Part shown: in pieces, positions 50,109 to 58,989 of the stretch
Layout: each line of letters begins with the position of its first letter
How positions within the stretch are numbered: the stretch's first letter is position 1
Source of the DNA: Hydrogenophaga sp.
Lineage (GTDB): Bacteria; Pseudomonadota; Gammaproteobacteria; Burkholderiales; Burkholderiaceae_C
Direction of reading: 5' to 3'
Length of the DNA: 64,000 bases
Assembly (NCBI GenBank): GCA_030682835.1
Contig: JAUXNG010000005.1
Span: forward strand, 1 to 64,000
The notes under the pieces: model-generated
Databases searched by the model: none
The model's input: only the letters and a program-made list of their open reading frames with translations
Told to the model about the DNA's origin: nothing
Translations under genes and position numbers: made by a program

Positions 50109-50999
50109 TCAGGGCGCCGGGTCCACCACGGCACTGCGTCGCAGTGGATTGAAGCCGGTCACCAGTGCCGTGGCCAGCAGCACCAGTGCGCCGCCGGCGA
50201 AGATGCCGGGTGACAGCGCCTCGCCCAGGAACAGGTGGCCCCAGGTCACGCCGAAGACCGGAATGAGGAACACCGGGCTCATGGCCGCCACGGGCGACAC
50301 GTGGCGCACGATGCGCAGGTGCACCCAGTAGGCCAGGCCCGAGGTGACCACGCCCAGCAACACCATGGAGAGCGTGGCCGGCAGCGTGAAGCGCGCCTGC
50401 GGCAGCGCCAGCGCTGCGCCGGGCAGCAGCATCAGCATGGCCATGGCGTGCAGGCCGGCCGCAATGGCCAGCGGCTGCATGTGGGTGGTGGCCCGTTTCA
50501 TGAAGGGCGATGCCAGGCCGTAGCAGGCGGCGGCTGCCACGCAGGCCAGGGCGGCCAGCACGGTGGTGGTGGTGGGCTGCACCGGGCCCAGCCGCACGAT
50601 CAGGCCCACGCCCGCGAAGCCCGCCAGGCAGCCGAGCAGTTTGCGCGCGGTGAGCGTGTCTTCCTTGAACCAGGCGGCCGACAGCGTGCCGAACAGCACC
50701 GCCGTGGTGTTGAGCAGCGCGCTGTAGCCTGCCGGCAGGTGCAGCGCCGCCCACGAGAACAGCACGAAGGGTGCGGCCATGGTGAGAAAGCCGAGAAACG
50801 AGAGTTCGCGCCAGTGCCGCCACGGCCAGTCGTGCCGCAGCGCGCGCATCACCACCGCCAGGGTGAGCGTGGCCAGCACCACGCGCAGGCCGGCCAGCAC
50901 CCAGGGGCCGAGCGCCGGGCTGGCGATGCGCAGGAACAGGAACGACGCGCCCCACAGGGCGGAGAGGAACAGGAGCTGAAAGAAATGTCGGGTTTGCAC
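50109..50999 (-). CDS. EamA/DMT family transporter
   Basis: A 296-residue membrane protein with about ten helices: FFQLLFLSALWGASFLFLRIASPALGPWVLAGLRVVLATLTL in repeat one, and YWVHLRIVRHVSPVAAMSPVFLIPVFGVTWGHLFLGEAL in repeat two. It is the third DMT exporter of this window; the substrate is unknown. It lies about 100 bp downstream of the HMG-CoA lyase-like gene on the same strand and 100 bp upstream of aroQ. Confidence 0.87.
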   Translation of the reverse strand: MQTRHFFQLLFLSALWGASFLFLRIASPALGPWVLAGLRVVLATLTLAVVMRALRHDWPWRHWRELSFLGFLTMAAPFVLFSWAALHLPAGYSALLNTTAVLFGTLSAAWFKEDTLTARKLLGCLAGFAGVGLIVRLGPVQPTTTTVLAALACVAAAACYGLASPFMKRATTHMQPLAIAAGLHAMAMLMLLPGAALALPQARFTLPATLSMVLLGVVTSGLAYWVHLRIVRHVSPVAAMSPVFLIPVFGVTWGHLFLGEALSPGIFAGGALVLLATALVTGFNPLRRSAVVDPAP

Positions 51000-51108
51000 C
51001 GCTGCGATTGTGCGGCTGCCGCGGCCTGGCTGCTGTCGTGTGGCGGACGAGGGCGAGGCCTGGCAGGGTGGGGCCTGCGCCCCCCGGGCAAGCCCGGGGT
51101 GCGCAGGA

Positions 51109-52095
51109 TCAGCCCGCCACCCGGCCCGCCGCCCGTTCGGCGATGGCTGCGAAGTCTGCCGGCAGCGGGTGCAGGTCCAGGCGCCGGCCCGCCTTGAGCA
51201 CCTGGCTGGGCACGTCGTGGCCGATCAGCCCGGGCAGGCGGGCGGCGGCGGCCAGCAGGCGCTCCAGGTCCACACCGGTGTCGTAGCCCATCAGGGCCAG
51301 CGCGTGGGCGATTTCCTCGGTGCACACATTTCCGGACGCACCGGGCGCGTAGGGGCAGCCGCCGATGCCGCCGACCGAGGCGTCGAAGCGGTCGGCGCCG
51401 GCGTCGATCGCCGCCAGCACATTGGCCAGGCCCATGCCCCGGGTGTTGTGGAAGTGCAGCGTGAGTTCGGTGTCGGGCCAGCGCTCGCGGAACGCCTGGG
51501 TGAGGGCGTTCACCTGCGAGGGGAAGGCCATGCCCGTGGTGTCGCACAGGGTCACGCCGCGGGCACCGAGTTCGTCCACGAAGCGGCGGCACCAGTCCAG
51601 CACCGCCGGCGTGGGTACATCGCCTTCCATGGGGCAGCCGAAGGCGCAGGACAGCGACACATTGAGGGCCACCCCGCTCGAACGTACGGCCTGCGCCACC
51701 TCCGCCAGCGCGGCGAAGGACTGGGCGCGCGTCATGCGCAGGTTGGACAGGTTGTGGCTCTCGCTGGCCGACATGACCAGGTTCAGCTCGTCGGCGCGCG
51801 ATTCCACGGCGCGCTCGGCGCCACGCACATTGGGGACCAGGGCGCTGTAGACCACGCCGGGGGCCCGGCGGATCTCCCTCAACACCTGCTCGGCATCGCG
51901 CAGCGCGGGGATGGCCTTGGGCGAGACGAAGGCCGTCACTTCGATCTTGGACAGGCCGGCGTCGGACAGGGCATTGACCAGCGCGATCTTCTGGTCCGTC
52001 TCCACGAAGGCCAACTCGGCTTGCAGCCCGTCGCGCGTGCCTACCTCCTGCAGGTGGATGCGGCGCCCGGCGCCCTGCCAAAGCGATCCACTCAT
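51109..52095 (-). CDS. HMG-CoA lyase family protein (candidate citramalyl-CoA lyase)
   Basis: A 328-residue TIM-barrel lyase. Family motifs are LQEVGTRDGLQAE (catalytic Arg-Asp), SLSCAFGCPMEGDV, metal-ligand HFHNTRGMGLAN, and the mobile loop with catalytic Cys, GGIGGCPYAPGASGNVCTEEI. Compared with true HMG-CoA lyase, the HDT of HCHDTYG is HNT and flanking residues differ, so the substrate may not be HMG-CoA. The (R)-citramalyl-CoA lyase of Chloroflexus belongs to this family. Its ATG overlaps the stop of the CaiB-type gene (ATGA), so the two work together. Confidence 0.85.
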   Translation of the reverse strand: MSGSLWQGAGRRIHLQEVGTRDGLQAELAFVETDQKIALVNALSDAGLSKIEVTAFVSPKAIPALRDAEQVLREIRRAPGVVYSALVPNVRGAERAVESRADELNLVMSASESHNLSNLRMTRAQSFAALAEVAQAVRSSGVALNVSLSCAFGCPMEGDVPTPAVLDWCRRFVDELGARGVTLCDTTGMAFPSQVNALTQAFRERWPDTELTLHFHNTRGMGLANVLAAIDAGADRFDASVGGIGGCPYAPGASGNVCTEEIAHALALMGYDTGVDLERLLAAAARLPGLIGHDVPSQVLKAGRRLDLHPLPADFAAIAERAAGRVAG

Positions 52096-53294
52096 GCCAC
52101 CACCTTCGATTCGCGCAGCTGTGCAATGGCCTGGGGGTTCAGGCCCAGTTCGCCGAGCACGGCATCGGTGTCCTCGCCCAGCCGGGGCGAGGCGCTGCGA
52201 ACCTGGCCGGGTGTGCCCAGCAGCTTGGGCACCACGCCGGGCACCTCGACCAGGTGGCCGTCGCGGGTGATCTGGGTCAGGATCATGTCGCGGGCGCGGT
52301 AGTGCGGGTCTTCGACGATGTCCTTGGCCGTGTACACGCGCCCGGCGGGCACGCGGGCCTCGCCCAGGGCCGCCAGAACCTCGGTGGAGCTGCTTGTGCG
52401 CGTCCAGGCCTCGATGGCGGCGTCCAGTTCCTGGACCCGGCTGACGCGCCCGGCGTTGTTGGCCAGGCCGGGGTCGTTGCCCAGGTCGTCCCGCCCGATC
52501 AGCTGCATCAGCCGGCGGAAGATGCTGTCACCGTTGCCGGCGATGAGCACCACGCCGTCCTGGCAGCGGTAGGCATTCGATGGCGCGATGCCCGGCAGCG
52601 CCGAGCCCGCGGGCTCGCGGATCGCGCCAAAGGCGCTGTATTCCGGGATCAGGCTTTCCATCACGTTGAACACGGCTTCGTTCAACGCCACGTCGATCAC
52701 CTGGCCCTTGCCCCCGTGCACGTTGCGGTGGTGCAGGGCGGTGAGCACGCCGATGGTGCCGTGCAGCGCCGCCAGCGTGTCGCCAATGGAAATGCCGCAG
52801 CGCACCGGCACCTGGCCGGGCTCGCCGGTGAGGTGGCGCAGGCCCCCCATGGCTTCGCCAATGGCGCCAAAGCCGGGCAGGTCGCGGTAGGGGCCGGTCT
52901 GCCCGTAGCCTGAAATGCGCAGCATCACCAGGCCGGGGTTGTCGCGCGAGAGCGTCTCGTAGTCCATGCCCCAGCCCTCCATCGTGCCCGGGCGGAAGTT
53001 TTCCACCAGCACGTCGGCCTGGGCGATCAGCTGCCGGGCGATGGCCTGGCCCTCGGGGTGGCGCAGGTCCAGCGCGATCGAGCGCTTGTTGCGCGACTGC
53101 ACCTGCCACCAGACCGAGGTGCCGTCCTGCAGCAGGCGCCAGTTGCGCAGCGGGTCCCCCGTGCCCGGCGGCTCGATCTTGATGACGTCGGCGCCGAAGT
53201 CGCCCAACGTCTTGCCGACGAAGGGGCCGGCAATGAGCTGGCCCATCTCGATGACGCGCAGCCCCTGCAAGGCGCCCGGCTGAAGTGGTGGCAT
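52092..53294 (-). CDS. Class III (CaiB/BaiF) CoA-transferase
   Basis: A 400-residue CoA-transferase starting at ATG 53294. Motifs are LIAGPFVGKTLGDFGADVIKIEPPGTGDPLR, SRNKRSIALDL, VLVENFRPGTMEGWGMDYETL and the catalytic Asp172 in ISIGDTLAALHG. Such enzymes move CoA from succinyl-CoA or acetyl-CoA to another carboxylate. It is translationally coupled to the HMG-CoA-lyase-like gene and preceded by the Bug gene 20 bp upstream. I infer that it activates the hydroxy-dicarboxylate that the lyase then cleaves. Confidence 0.92.
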   Translation of the reverse strand: MPPLQPGALQGLRVIEMGQLIAGPFVGKTLGDFGADVIKIEPPGTGDPLRNWRLLQDGTSVWWQVQSRNKRSIALDLRHPEGQAIARQLIAQADVLVENFRPGTMEGWGMDYETLSRDNPGLVMLRISGYGQTGPYRDLPGFGAIGEAMGGLRHLTGEPGQVPVRCGISIGDTLAALHGTIGVLTALHHRNVHGGKGQVIDVALNEAVFNVMESLIPEYSAFGAIREPAGSALPGIAPSNAYRCQDGVVLIAGNGDSIFRRLMQLIGRDDLGNDPGLANNAGRVSRVQELDAAIEAWTRTSSSTEVLAALGEARVPAGRVYTAKDIVEDPHYRARDMILTQITRDGHLVEVPGVVPKLLGTPGQVRSASPRLGEDTDAVLGELGLNPQAIAQLRESKVVA

Positions 53295-53314
53295 GGTCAA
53301 GGCGGGTCTCCCGT

Positions 53315-54280
53315 TCAGTCGATGGTGGCGCCGGATTCCTTGACGATGCGGGCCCAGCGCGGCAGGTCCTCGCGCACGAGCTGGGCGAACTGGTCCGGCG
53401 TGGACTTGAAGGGCTCGCAGCCCACGGCGGCCAGGCGCTCCTGCACCTCCGTGGAGTCCAGCGCCTTGGCGATCTCGGCGTTCAGCTGCGTGATGATGGC
53501 GCGCGGCGTGCCGGCCGGTGCGAACACACCGTACCACGGCGTCGCGCCGAAGCCGGGCACCGTTTCACCAATGGTGGGGGCATCCACCGCCGGCAGGCGC
53601 TTGGGGTTGACCACACCCAGCACCTTCATGCGGCCCGAGCGGATGAAGGAGATGGAAGACGGCAGGCTCTGCACCGACACCTGCACCTGGCCGGCCACCA
53701 CGTCGGTGGCGGCAGCGGCGGCCCCCTTGTAGGGAACGTGCGTCAGATCGATGCTGGTGGCCTTGCCCAGCATCTCGCCGATCAGGTGGTTCAGCGTGCC
53801 GTTGCCGGCCGAGCCGATGTTGATCTTGCCCGGCTGCTGCTTGGCCAGCGACACCAGTTCGGCGACGTTCTTGGCCGGGAAGGCCGGGTTGGCCACCAGC
53901 ACGTAGCCGGCCGTGGCCACACTGCCCACGGCTTCGAAATCCTTCAGCGGGTCGAAGCCCGTGCTCCTGTACAGCGAGGGGTTGATGACCATGGAGCTGT
54001 CGGCGGTCAGGATCAGCGTGTAGCCGTCCGGGCGGCTCTTGGCTGCGGCCACGGTGCCGATGTTGCCGCCGGCGCCCACGCGGTTTTCCACCACGACGTT
54101 CTGGCCGAGCTGCTCGCCCAGCTTCTGCGCGATCACGCGCGCGATGGTGTCGTTGGCGCCGCCGGCGGCGTGGGGCACGATCAGGGTGATGGGCCGGTTG
54201 GGGTACCGGTCCTGCGACAGGGCGGGAACTGCGGCTAGCGAAAGGGCCAGGGCCAGCAGGGTGCGGCGTTTGGTGAACAT
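53315..54280 (-). CDS. Bug/TctC family periplasmic substrate-binding protein
   Basis: A 321-residue protein with a signal peptide (TLLALALSLAAVPALSQD, cleaved around 22). The mature part begins RYPNRPITLIVPHAAGGANDTIARVIAQKLGEQ and contains VVENRVGAGGNIGTVAAA, both Bug-family signatures. It sits between leuD (24 bp) and the CoA-transferase (20 bp), all on the minus strand. Its ligand is therefore probably the di- or tricarboxylate consumed by this operon. No TctA/TctB genes are adjacent. Confidence 0.92.
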   Translation of the reverse strand: MFTKRRTLLALALSLAAVPALSQDRYPNRPITLIVPHAAGGANDTIARVIAQKLGEQLGQNVVVENRVGAGGNIGTVAAAKSRPDGYTLILTADSSMVINPSLYRSTGFDPLKDFEAVGSVATAGYVLVANPAFPAKNVAELVSLAKQQPGKINIGSAGNGTLNHLIGEMLGKATSIDLTHVPYKGAAAAATDVVAGQVQVSVQSLPSSISFIRSGRMKVLGVVNPKRLPAVDAPTIGETVPGFGATPWYGVFAPAGTPRAIITQLNAEIAKALDSTEVQERLAAVGCEPFKSTPDQFAQLVREDLPRWARIVKESGATID

Positions 54281-54304
54281 GGTTTGTCTCCTCTTGGGGG
54301 TGGG

Positions 54305-54943
54305 TCAGTTGAAAAGCCAGGGGCTGGCCAGGCGGTGTTGCGCCTCAAAGGCACGGATGCGGGTTGTCTTCTGCAGGGTCAGGCCGATGTCGTCCAGGCC
54401 CTGCACCAGGCGCTGCTTGCGCGAAGCGTCGATGCTGAAGCTGGTGCACAGGCCCGTCGACGAGCGCAGGGTCTGCGTCGGCAGGTCCACGCTCAGCGTG
54501 AAACCCGGGTGGTCGTGCACGGCCTGGAACAGCTGGTCGATCTGGGCGGTCGGCAGCACGATGGGCAGCAGGCCGTTCTTGAAGCAGTTGTTGAAGAAAA
54601 TGTCGGCGTAGCTGGGGGCCAGCAGCACCCGGATGCCATGGTCGGCCAGTGCCCAGACCGCGTGCTCGCGGCTGGAACCGCAGCCGAAGTTCTCCCGCGT
54701 CAGCAGGATCTGCGCACCCGCGTAGCGGGCCTGGTTCAGGGAGAAGGCCGGGTTGCGCAGCCGCCCGGACACGTCCTGCCCCGGCTCGCCGCGGTCCAGG
54801 TAGCGCCACTCGTCGAACAGGTTGTCGCCAAACCCGGTGCGGCTGATGGACTTCATGAACTGCTTGGGGATCAGCGCGTCGGTGTCCACGTTGGCCCGGT
54901 CCACGGGCACCACCAGCGATTGCAGTTGGTCGAAGGGTTTCAT
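54305..54943 (-). CDS. 3-isopropylmalate dehydratase small subunit family (LeuD-like)
   Basis: A 212-residue swivel-domain subunit starting at ATG 54943, which overlaps the leuC-like stop. Motifs are [57 protein letters not shown] and [13 protein letters not shown]. With LeuC it forms a hydro-lyase that isomerises isopropylmalate or hydrates citraconate. Neighbours are catabolic and no leuB lies nearby, so I think this is a paralogue of the biosynthetic enzyme. Confidence 0.9.
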   Translation of the reverse strand: MKPFDQLQSLVVPVDRANVDTDALIPKQFMKSISRTGFGDNLFDEWRYLDRGEPGQDVSGRLRNPAFSLNQARYAGAQILLTRENFGCGSSREHAVWALADHGIRVLLAPSYADIFFNNCFKNGLLPIVLPTAQIDQLFQAVHDHPGFTLSVDLPTQTLRSSTGLCTSFSIDASRKQRLVQGLDDIGLTLQKTTRIRAFEAQHRLASPWLFN

Positions 54944-56394
54944 GCGATCTCCTGCGCGGGCAGTTGGACGGGTGGCAGGTCTTCCACGCGGGCCAGGTGG
55001 CCGGCGATGGCCGCGGCCGCTGCCAGCGCAGGGCTGAGCAGGTGGCTGCGCCCACCAGGCCCTTGCCGGCCCTCGAAATTTCGGTTGCTGGTCGAGGCGC
55101 AGCGCTCGCCCGGCGACAGCCGGTCGTCGTTCATGCCCAGGCACATTGAGCAGCCGGGCTCGCGCCACTCCAGTCCCGCCTCGGTGAAGATGCGGTCCAG
55201 GCCTTCGGCTTCGGCCGCGGCCTTCACCAGGCCGGAGCCGGGCACCACCAGGGCCTGCACCACGCCGGGCGCCACGCGGCGCCCGCGCACCACGGCGGCG
55301 GCGGCGCGCAGGTCTTCCAGACGGGCGTTGGTGCATGAGCCGATGAACACCTTGTCGATGGGCACCTCGCGCATGGGTGTGCCGGGCTGCAGGCCCATAT
55401 AGGCCAGCGCGGCCTGCATGCCGGCGCGGCGCACCGGGTCGGCTTCCTGCGCCGGGTCGGGCACGTGGCCGTCCATGGCCACCACCATGTCGGGCGACGT
55501 GCCCCAGGTCACCATGGGCTGCACATCGCGCGCGTCGATCGAGACCACCCGGTCGAACTCGGCGCCTTCGTCGCTCACCAGCGTGCGCCAGGCCGCCACG
55601 GCCGCCTCCCACTGTGCGCCCGACGGCGCCTTTGGACGGCCCGCCAGGTAGTCGATGGTGGTCTGGTCCACCCCCACCAGGCCCACGCGGGCACCGGCCT
55701 CGATGGCCATGTTGCACACCGTCATGCGGCCTTCCATGCTCAGGGAGCGGATGGCGCTGCCGGCAAATTCGATCGCATGGCCATTACCGCCGGACGTGCC
55801 CAGCACGCCGATCAGGTGCAGCACCAGGTCCTTGGCGGACACCCCGGGCGCCAATACGCCGTTGACCTGCACCAGCATGCGTTTCATGGGGCGAAGGGCC
55901 AGGCACTGGGTGGCCAGCACATGCTCCACGTCGGACGTGCCGACGCCGAAGGCCAGGGCACCGAAGGCGCCGTGGGTGCTGGTGTGGGAGTCGCCCGCCA
56001 CCACGGTCATGCCCGGCAGGGTGGCGCCCTGCTCGGGCCCGACCACATGGATGATGCCCTGTGTGCGGCTGCCCAGGCCGTGGAAGGTGATGCCGAATTC
56101 CTGGCAGTTGCGGTCGAGCTGGCGCACCTGGGCCCGCGAGAGCGGGTCCTGGATGGCTTCTGTCGATGCGCGCTGCGCCGCGGTGGTGGGCACGTTGTGA
56201 TCCGCCACGGCGATCACCGTCTCGGCCCGCCAGGGCTGGCGGCCCGACAGGCGAAGGCCCTCGAAGGCCTGGGGGCTGGTGACCTCGTAGACCAGGTGGC
56301 GGTCCACGTAGATGAGGCACTCGCCGTCCTCGCTTGCGTCGACGAGGTGGCTTTGCCAGAGTTTGTCGAACAGGGTTCGCCGGGCGTGTGTCAT
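54940..56394 (-). CDS. 3-isopropylmalate dehydratase large subunit family (LeuC-like)
   Basis: A 484-residue aconitase-superfamily subunit. Motifs are [14 protein letters not shown], the [30 protein letters not shown] region, cluster cysteines in [21 protein letters not shown] and [32 protein letters not shown]. It is slightly longer than E. coli LeuC (466). It heads the unit leuC-leuD-bug-caiB-lyase, with a LysR gene 120 bp upstream and two palindromes in the gap. A citraconate or related hydratase role is inferred from the partners. Confidence 0.92.
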   Translation of the reverse strand: MTHARRTLFDKLWQSHLVDASEDGECLIYVDRHLVYEVTSPQAFEGLRLSGRQPWRAETVIAVADHNVPTTAAQRASTEAIQDPLSRAQVRQLDRNCQEFGITFHGLGSRTQGIIHVVGPEQGATLPGMTVVAGDSHTSTHGAFGALAFGVGTSDVEHVLATQCLALRPMKRMLVQVNGVLAPGVSAKDLVLHLIGVLGTSGGNGHAIEFAGSAIRSLSMEGRMTVCNMAIEAGARVGLVGVDQTTIDYLAGRPKAPSGAQWEAAVAAWRTLVSDEGAEFDRVVSIDARDVQPMVTWGTSPDMVVAMDGHVPDPAQEADPVRRAGMQAALAYMGLQPGTPMREVPIDKVFIGSCTNARLEDLRAAAAVVRGRRVAPGVVQALVVPGSGLVKAAAEAEGLDRIFTEAGLEWREPGCSMCLGMNDDRLSPGERCASTSNRNFEGRQGPGGRSHLLSPALAAAAAIAGHLARVEDLPPVQLPAQEIA

Positions 56395-56462
56395 GGGGGC
56401 GGTGCGGGCCGGTGGGTGGAATGGCTCGCAGTCTAGGAGCCCCCCCCGCGCGGCAGAAGCGT

Positions 56463-56477
56463 TGCTTGGGCAAAGCA
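56463..56477. promoter_or_regulatory. Palindrome 1 upstream of leuC-like gene
   Basis: TGCTT-GGGCA-AAGCA, an imperfect LysR-type dyad 69 bp before the leuC ATG. Confidence 0.45.
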
Positions 56478-56479
56478 GG

Positions 56480-56496
56480 TTTCGCCAACGGCGAAA
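56480..56496. promoter_or_regulatory. Palindrome 2 (LysR-type T-N11-A box)
   Basis: TTTCGCC-AAC-GGCGAAA, a perfect 7-bp dyad with the T-N11-A spacing of LysR operators. It sits 2 bp from palindrome 1, in the gap between the LysR stop and the leuC start. Confidence 0.6.
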
Positions 56497-56514
56497 GCGG
56501 CGGGGTTCCCCTCT

Positions 56515-57414
56515 TCAGCCCACCCCGGCGCGCAGGTGGTCGAAGAGGCTGCGCATCGGGCGCGCCAACGCGCTGAAGTCGCGCGCGCCCAGCAGCAGTT
56601 CGCGTTCCACCCAGGCATCGCTCAGATCGATCACTCGCAGACCCATGGCACGGGCCAAGGGTTGGGCGGCCGCCACGGGCAGCACGGCGATGCCCAGACC
56701 GGCGCGCACCATCTGGCACATGGCGTCGAAGCTGCGCACATGAATGCGGATGCGCAGCGGCTGGCTCAGTTGCCCGCTCTCCAGCGCCAGCCGCTGGGCC
56801 AGCGAGGTCGATTGCGACAGGCTCACGAAGTCGTATTGCACCGCCTCGGCAAACTCGGCTTTGCGGCGGCGCGCCAGCGCATGGCCCGGCGGCACCACCA
56901 GCACCAGCCGGTCGCGGCGGTAGAGCGCGGTCTGCAGGCCGAGTTCTGGCGTGCGGTCGGCGAAGATGCCGAGCTCGGCGCGGCCGTCCAGCACGGCCAG
57001 CACCACTTCGCGGCTGTCGGCCTCGTTCAGCTCGATGCGCAGGCCGGGGCGCATGCCCACGAACCCGGCCAGATCCGTCGGCAGGAACTGCGTGATGGCC
57101 GAGGTGTTGGCCCACAGGCGGACCTCGCCGGTGACGCCCCTGGCATGGTCGGACAGGTCGCCGCTCATCTGGTCCACGTCGTTCAGGATGCGCTGCACGT
57201 GCCGGTGCAGGGCCTCGCCGGCCAGGGTGAGCTTCACGCCCCGGGAATGGCGCTCCAGCAGCGACACGCCAAAGGCGAGTTCGAGATCGGCCATGCGCTT
57301 GCTCGCCGCGCCAATCGCCAGCCGGGCAAGCTCGGCCCCCTGGCTGATGCTGCCGGTGCGCGCCACCAGGTTGAACAGGGACAGCGAGACGAGGTCGATG
57401 CGGTGCAGGTTCAT
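56515..57414 (-). CDS. LysR-type transcriptional regulator of the leuCD-CoA module
   Basis: A 299-residue regulator starting at ATG 57414. The N-terminal winged HTH is LSLFNLVARTGSISQGAELARLAIGAASKRMADLELAFGVSLLERHSRGVKLT (about 10-65), then the effector-binding domain (about 90-290). It lies upstream of and in the same direction as the leuC-like gene rather than divergent, with two palindromes in the 120-bp gap. The effector may be the operon's substrate or intermediate. Confidence 0.9.
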   Translation of the reverse strand: MNLHRIDLVSLSLFNLVARTGSISQGAELARLAIGAASKRMADLELAFGVSLLERHSRGVKLTLAGEALHRHVQRILNDVDQMSGDLSDHARGVTGEVRLWANTSAITQFLPTDLAGFVGMRPGLRIELNEADSREVVLAVLDGRAELGIFADRTPELGLQTALYRRDRLVLVVPPGHALARRRKAEFAEAVQYDFVSLSQSTSLAQRLALESGQLSQPLRIRIHVRSFDAMCQMVRAGLGIAVLPVAAAQPLARAMGLRVIDLSDAWVERELLLGARDFSALARPMRSLFDHLRAGVG

Positions 57415-57559
57415 GAGCGAGGTAGGCGGGCGTGCGCGAGGCAGTTTTCCCCCGTGCAAGGTTGAAACGAGTGTAATTCCCGGGCCTGGCATCAGACCCC
57501 TGGAATCCCCGTATGGGGCGGGTCGCAGCGCGCCGGGCAAGCGCCCGGTGCAGCGCCCC

Positions 57560-58192
57560 TCAGCGGGGCTGCGCGGCCCGCATGGCTTGCGCGAGCGCGT
57601 CGTGCCCGAGGGCGGCGAGCCCGTCGGCGGCGCCCAGGCGGTCGCGCGCTTCGCCGTTCTGGCCCAGCTTGAACTTGGCCGTGAGCCGCGTGAGCGGGAT
57701 CTCGATGCCCACGATGGCTTTGAGCATGCCGTCGACGAACTCGGGTGCCGAATCGCCCATCTTCCAGGGCCGCGGCTGCTGCGAGCGTTGCTCGTGCTCG
57801 CGCGTGAGGCGCGCGACCAGGCCGCGCACGAAGCGCTCATCCTCCATCACCCGCAAGGTGCCGTGGGCGTGCACCACGGCGTAGTTCCAGGTGGGCACGT
57901 GGCGGTGGTGCTCGGGCTTGCTGGGGTACCAGTTGGGCGAGATGTAGCCCTGAGCCGCCTGGAAGATCACCAGCACGTCGTCGCCAGCGGCCTGCTGCCA
58001 CACCTGGTTGGCGCGCGCCACGTGGGCGCGCAGCGTGCCGTGCGGGCCGGCCGTGGCGTCGAATTCGAACGGGATGGGGTTCGCGTCAAGCCCCTCGGGG
58101 CCGTGCGTGACCAGCTGGCCCAGCGGGTGGGCGGCCATCAGCGCGTGCAGCACGTCGGCGCGGTCTTCCTCAAAAGCGGGCGGAAGGTACAT
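57560..58192 (-). CDS. PaiB-type FMN-binding protein
   Basis: A 210-residue protein starting at ATG 58192 (MYLPPAFEEDR), the canonical PaiB N-terminus; a TTG at 58207 is a less likely start. Motifs are HPLGQLVTHGPEGLDANPIPFEF, ARANQVW, YISPNWYPSKPEHHRHVPTWNYAVVHAHG and MLKAIVGIEIPLTRLTAKFKLGQN. In Bacillus PaiB is called a negative regulator, but the fold is a flavin reductase-like split barrel, so enzymatic activity is possible. It lies 40 bp downstream of the LysE gene. Confidence 0.88.
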   Translation of the reverse strand: MYLPPAFEEDRADVLHALMAAHPLGQLVTHGPEGLDANPIPFEFDATAGPHGTLRAHVARANQVWQQAAGDDVLVIFQAAQGYISPNWYPSKPEHHRHVPTWNYAVVHAHGTLRVMEDERFVRGLVARLTREHEQRSQQPRPWKMGDSAPEFVDGMLKAIVGIEIPLTRLTAKFKLGQNGEARDRLGAADGLAALGHDALAQAMRAAQPR

Positions 58193-58232
58193 GGGGGGCT
58201 TCTTCAAGGGCGGTCAGCAGCGGGGTGGCTCA

Positions 58233-58880
58233 TCATGCACCGGCCATCGCATGGCGCACCAGCAGCGCGGCGAGCACCCACATGGTCAGGCCGATCAGCC
58301 CGTCCAGCACCTGCCAGGCGCGTGGCCTGGCGAACATGGGCGCCAGCCAGCGCGCGCCGAAACCCAGCGCTGTGAACCAGCCCAGGCTGGCGACGCTGGC
58401 CCCGGCGATGAACCAGCGCTGCAGCCCGGCCGGCTGCTGGGCGCCGACGCTGCCCACCAGCAAGACGGTATCGAGGTACACGTGGGGGTTGAGCAGGGTG
58501 AAGGCGGCGGCCTGCGCCAGCACGGCACCGCGGCTCATCCCGGCGCCACCGTCGGCCGCCTGCAGCCGGCTGGCCCGCTGTGCGCGGCGCAGCGCCTGCC
58601 AGCCGTACCAGGCCAGGAAGGCTGCGCCGGCCAGCGCCATGGCGCGGGCCACGCCAGGGCTGTTGCCCAATGCCTGGGCCATGCCGAGCACGCCCGCGGT
58701 GATCAGCGCGGCATCGGCGAGCGCGCAGAACAGCACCACGGGTGCGACGTGCTCGCGCCGCAGACCCTGGCGCAACACGAAGGCGTTCTGCGCGCCAATG
58801 GCCACGATCAGGCCCAGGCTGAGCACGAGCCCCTGCATAAACGCGGGCAGGACGGAAGCGGCAGCGGTGACAGACGGCAT
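58233..58880 (-). CDS. LysE/ArgO family amino-acid exporter
   Basis: A 215-residue inner-membrane protein with about six helices. GLVLSLGLIVAIGAQNAFVLRQGLRREHV (about 17-45) and FTLLNPHVYLDTVLLVGSVGAQ are diagnostic of LysE/ArgO, exporters of arginine or lysine. The true start may be the internal ATG at 58838, since the first 14 residues are poorly supported. It is followed by the paiB-like gene. Confidence 0.9.
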   Translation of the reverse strand: MPSVTAAASVLPAFMQGLVLSLGLIVAIGAQNAFVLRQGLRREHVAPVVLFCALADAALITAGVLGMAQALGNSPGVARAMALAGAAFLAWYGWQALRRAQRASRLQAADGGAGMSRGAVLAQAAAFTLLNPHVYLDTVLLVGSVGAQQPAGLQRWFIAGASVASLGWFTALGFGARWLAPMFARPRAWQVLDGLIGLTMWVLAALLVRHAMAGA

Positions 58881-58989
58881 GCCCCGAGCTTGCCAGCCTG
58901 TGACCGGGATGACAAACGGTCTTTCCCTTGCGGGGCGGCGACGCGGGCGCGGTTTCGACCGGCCTGGACACCCGTCCCCGGCGGCGCGA

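Noticed and set aside
54305-56394. Biosynthetic leucine genes leuC and leuD
   Set aside because: No leuB or leuA nearby; flanked by CoA-transferase, lyase, Bug and LysR genes, so a catabolic paralogue is more likely, although not proven.
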